A stretch of 64,000 nt of DNA from Rheinheimera sp. SA_1 (GTDB lineage: Bacteria > Pseudomonadota > Gammaproteobacteria > Enterobacterales > Alteromonadaceae), in contig NZ_LXWK01000015.1 of assembly GCF_001669775.1 (NCBI RefSeq), positions 372,001-436,000 of the forward strand, read 5' to 3'. Each line of letters starts with the position of its first letter. The first letter of the stretch is position 1. A model generated the notes under the pieces. That model had not been told where the DNA came from, made no database searches, and saw only the letters and a list, made by a program, of their open reading frames with translations. Of this stretch, positions 61,741 to 64,000 are shown piece after piece. Made by a program: the position numbers and the translations under genes.

Positions 61741-63333
61741 ATGATTTTTAGTCACATCACCACCGAAATCGGTCAGGTTGCCAGCATTAGCCAAACCGTT
61801 CCATATCAGGCCGATCCTTTAGCCTGTTATCAGCAGCTTGCAGCCGACAGCCCTTATTCGCTGTTACTGGAATCTGCAGAAATTGACAGCAAAGACAATT
61901 TAAAAAGCCTGATGTTGATTGATGCCGCACTGCGGATTGAATGTCAGGGCGAGCAAGTCAGCATTACTGCCATCAGCGAAAACGGCGCTTTGTTATTACC
62001 TTTTATCGCCGGACAACTGGCCACGCGTGCCAGTATCAGTGGCAATAATCCACTGTTGATCAATTTTATGCGTCCGGATCCGCTGCTTGATGAAGACAGC
62101 AAACTCGTTGCACCCCATCCGTTTGACGTCCTGCGCACTTTACAACATCAGCTTAAAAATCAAAGTGATGAACCCTTTGCGATATTTTTAGGTGGGGTGA
62201 TTGGCTATGACATGGTGGCGACAGTAGAAGAGTTACCCCAGGTGCCAACTGCTGAAAATCAGTGCCCGGATTATTTGTTTTATCTCGCCGAAACCGTGTT
62301 GGTGCTGGATCATCAAACACAGCAAAGCCGGTTGATTGGCAACATTTTTTGTGGCGATACCGCCATGGCCAACTGTTTTGTCGTTGGCAAACGTTTAGAG
62401 CAACTCAGTCAGGCGTTAAAACAACAACCGGTGTTTGTGCCAGCGACTGCCAGTATTTCAGTTTCGGCAGGAACGACCAGCGGCGCCATCGTTGATATCG
62501 CAGACAGCGATTTTGTGGCGCAAGTGGAAATGCTGAAACACAATATCGTCGCTGGTGATGTGTTTCAGGTGGTGCCAAGCCGTTGTTTTAGTTTGCCCTG
62601 CCCTTGCCCGCTCAGTGCTTATGCCAGGTTAAAAACCCAAAACCCCAGCCCTTATATGTTTTTCTTACAAGATCCAGCCTTCACGCTGTTTGGTGCTTCG
62701 CCAGAATCGGCACTTAAATTTGATGCACTAAGCCGTCAGGTAGAGATTTATCCGATTGCTGGTACTCGTCGCCGTGGTTTTAATGCCAAAGGTCAGATTG
62801 ACCGTGATCTTGATAGCCGGATTGAGCTAGAACTGCGTCAGGACGAAAAAGAAAAAGCTGAACATCTGATGCTGGTGGATTTAGCCCGTAACGATGTAGC
62901 GCGCATTAGTGTGCCGGGCAGTCGTTATGTCAAAGAACTGCTAAAAGTCGACCGCTATTCGTATGTGATGCATTTGGTGTCACGCGTAGTCGGCACGCTC
63001 AAACCGCAGCTTGATGCGCTGCATGCCTATCAGGCTTGTATGAATATGGGCACTCTAGTTGGTGCACCGAAAGTTCGGGCGGCCGAACTGATCCGGCAAG
63101 TTGAAGGAAAAAAACGCGGCAGTTATGGCGGCGCTGTTGGCTATCTCGCTGGCAACGGCGATTTTGATAGCTGCATCGTCATTCGCAGTGCTTATGTCGC
63201 CAACGGTACCGCCTATATTCAGGCCGGCGCAGGCGTGGTCTTTGACTCCGTGGCGCAAGCTGAAGCCGATGAGACCCGCAGCAAGGCGCAAGCAGTGATT
63301 AGCGCCATTCTGGCTGCCGGAGGTGCCAAATGA
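61741..63333 (+). CDS. trpE: Anthranilate synthase component I
   Basis: Converts chorismate to anthranilate with ammonia supplied by TrpG; first step of tryptophan synthesis. It has 530 residues (E. coli: 520). The tryptophan feedback site LLESA is at 42-46, so the enzyme should be inhibited by Trp. The chorismate-binding core has IFLGGVIGYDMVAT, IYPIAGTRRRG, and RIELELRQDEKEKAEHLMLV. AGGA stands 7 nt before the ATG. Its stop overlaps trpG in ATGA. Confidence 0.98.
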   Translation: MIFSHITTEIGQVASISQTVPYQADPLACYQQLAADSPYSLLLESAEIDSKDNLKSLMLIDAALRIECQGEQVSITAISENGALLLPFIAGQLATRASISGNNPLLINFMRPDPLLDEDSKLVAPHPFDVLRTLQHQLKNQSDEPFAIFLGGVIGYDMVATVEELPQVPTAENQCPDYLFYLAETVLVLDHQTQQSRLIGNIFCGDTAMANCFVVGKRLEQLSQALKQQPVFVPATASISVSAGTTSGAIVDIADSDFVAQVEMLKHNIVAGDVFQVVPSRCFSLPCPCPLSAYARLKTQNPSPYMFFLQDPAFTLFGASPESALKFDALSRQVEIYPIAGTRRRGFNAKGQIDRDLDSRIELELRQDEKEKAEHLMLVDLARNDVARISVPGSRYVKELLKVDRYSYVMHLVSRVVGTLKPQLDALHAYQACMNMGTLVGAPKVRAAELIRQVEGKKRGSYGGAVGYLAGNGDFDSCIVIRSAYVANGTAYIQAGAGVVFDSVAQAEADETRSKAQAVISAILAAGGAK

Positions 63334-63989
63334 GTACTTTAAATACGAACACCAGCACTGCTAAAACCATCGTTTACCTGTTGGATAACAAAGACTCTTT
63401 TACCTACAACCTGGTCGACGAACTGGCGCAGCTCGACTGCGAACTCAAGCTGTACCGCAACACCGTACCCGCAGCATTTATCTTCGACAAAATGCTGCAA
63501 GATCAACAAACAGACGCCAACATCGTGCTGCTGTTGTCACCTGGTCCTGGCGCGCCGTCAGAAGCCGGTTCCATGCCTGCATTAATTGCGCTTTGCGCCG
63601 GTAAATTCCCAATGTTGGGCATTTGTTTAGGCCACCAGGCTTTGGTAGAACACTATGGTGGCGTGGTGGGCCGGGCCGGTGAAACTGTGCATGGTAAAAC
63701 ATCGTTGATTGAGCTTACTGATCATCCGGTATTTGCCGGTTTGCCAAGACCCTTTCCGGTGGCGCGTTATCATTCTTTAATGGCCACCGAAATGCCTAAT
63801 GCTTTGCAAGTGATTGCCAATTATCAACATATTCCGATGGCCATTGTGCATGAAACCGATTGTGCTTTGGGTTTTCAATTCCACCCGGAATCGATTTTAA
63901 CCACTTTAGGTAAACCACTACTGGCGCAAAGTCTGGCGTACCTTACGCAAATTAGGACTCAAACACACATCGCCGGAGGTGCGGTATGA
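63330..63989 (+). CDS. trpG: Anthranilate synthase component II (glutamine amidotransferase)
   Basis: Class I glutamine amidotransferase of 219 residues that feeds ammonia to TrpE. The catalytic Cys99 is in GICLGHQAL, the His/Glu pair is in FQFHPESIL, and the oxyanion strand is LLSPGPGAPSEAG. It is not fused to TrpD, unlike in E. coli: it has its own stop, which overlaps the next ATG by 4 nt. Confidence 0.97.
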   Translation: MSTLNTNTSTAKTIVYLLDNKDSFTYNLVDELAQLDCELKLYRNTVPAAFIFDKMLQDQQTDANIVLLLSPGPGAPSEAGSMPALIALCAGKFPMLGICLGHQALVEHYGGVVGRAGETVHGKTSLIELTDHPVFAGLPRPFPVARYHSLMATEMPNALQVIANYQHIPMAIVHETDCALGFQFHPESILTTLGKPLLAQSLAYLTQIRTQTHIAGGAV

Positions 63990-64000
63990 CTGCAGTTTTA
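63986..64000 (+). CDS. trpD: Anthranilate phosphoribosyltransferase, first codons only
   Basis: An ATG at 63986 overlaps the trpG stop (ATGA) and follows GGAGGT (63975-63980). Only five codons (MTAVL) fit before the window edge, so identity comes purely from the usual trpE-trpG-trpD order. Confidence 0.6.

Overview
This 64 kb window is chromosomal core genome of a gammaproteobacterium. Gene content and protein sequence point to the Alteromonadales, most like the Rheinheimera/Alishewanella group. That placement is inference from recognisable proteins and gene order (hda after a DUF2066 gene, dapA-bamC divergent from gcvR-bcp, bepA-yfgD-wrbA-DUF2069, a ccm operon divergent from a FliK-like/FlhB-like pair, scpAB-yciO-rnm next to trp); I could not run a phylogeny. 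I see no rRNA, tRNA, CRISPR array, insertion sequence, integrase or prophage gene. Genes are densely packed, many overlap by 4 nt, and non-ATG starts are common.

Layout. 1-4082 (minus): pheT (cut by the left edge), pheS, hda and a DUF2066 exported protein. 4443-6396 (minus): dapA-bamC. 6547-11597 (plus): gcvR, bcp, a beta-class glutathione transferase, a PQQ-type aldose sugar dehydrogenase and a TonB receptor that closely resembles E. coli YncD/PqqU, the PQQ receptor, so enzyme and probable cofactor importer sit together. 11837-15312 (plus): an unrecognised protein coupled to bepA, then yfgD, wrbA and a DUF2069 membrane protein. 15320-20635: a periplasmic solute-binding protein, a LON-domain protein, divergent queE/queC, metR and cysB; upstream of metR there are a MetJ-type operator, a promoter and a perfect MetR box. 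20809-26631: an orphan soluble histidine kinase, an anchored coiled-coil protein, topA and astB. 26862-36274: an Ig-repeat lipoprotein, a dicarboxylate-type symporter, tpm-sohB, a VolA-like surface lipase and yciK. 36404-44029: an H-NS-like protein with an altered DNA-binding end, carbonic anhydrase, a thioesterase operon, purU, trmO, a kelch protein, proS and a small membrane protein. 44087-53917 (minus): a peptide transporter and the complete ccmABCDEFGHI operon with mlaA attached at its end. 53963-56782 (plus): a FliK-like/FlhB-C-terminal-like pair behind a strong promoter, and a 64-residue orphan. 57047-61208 (minus): rluB, scpB, scpA, yciO and rnm. 61418-64000 (plus): trp promoter, leader peptide, attenuator, a second Trp-rich leader ORF, trpE, trpG and the first codons of trpD.

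The most interesting region is the trp leader. A classical leader peptide with three consecutive Trp codons and a consistent terminator/antiterminator pair is followed, after the terminator, by a second 28-codon ORF carrying Trp-Arg-Trp-Trp. Its first Trp codon lies in a 6-nt segment perfectly complementary to the trpE ribosome binding site. This suggests two control layers in series: transcription attenuation, then translation attenuation. Other leads are the PQQ receptor/enzyme pair, a second MetJ-like box array near trp, two related REP-like palindromes, a 63-nt hairpin after mlaA, the divergent H-NS-like protein, and an Hda with a degenerate clamp-binding motif.
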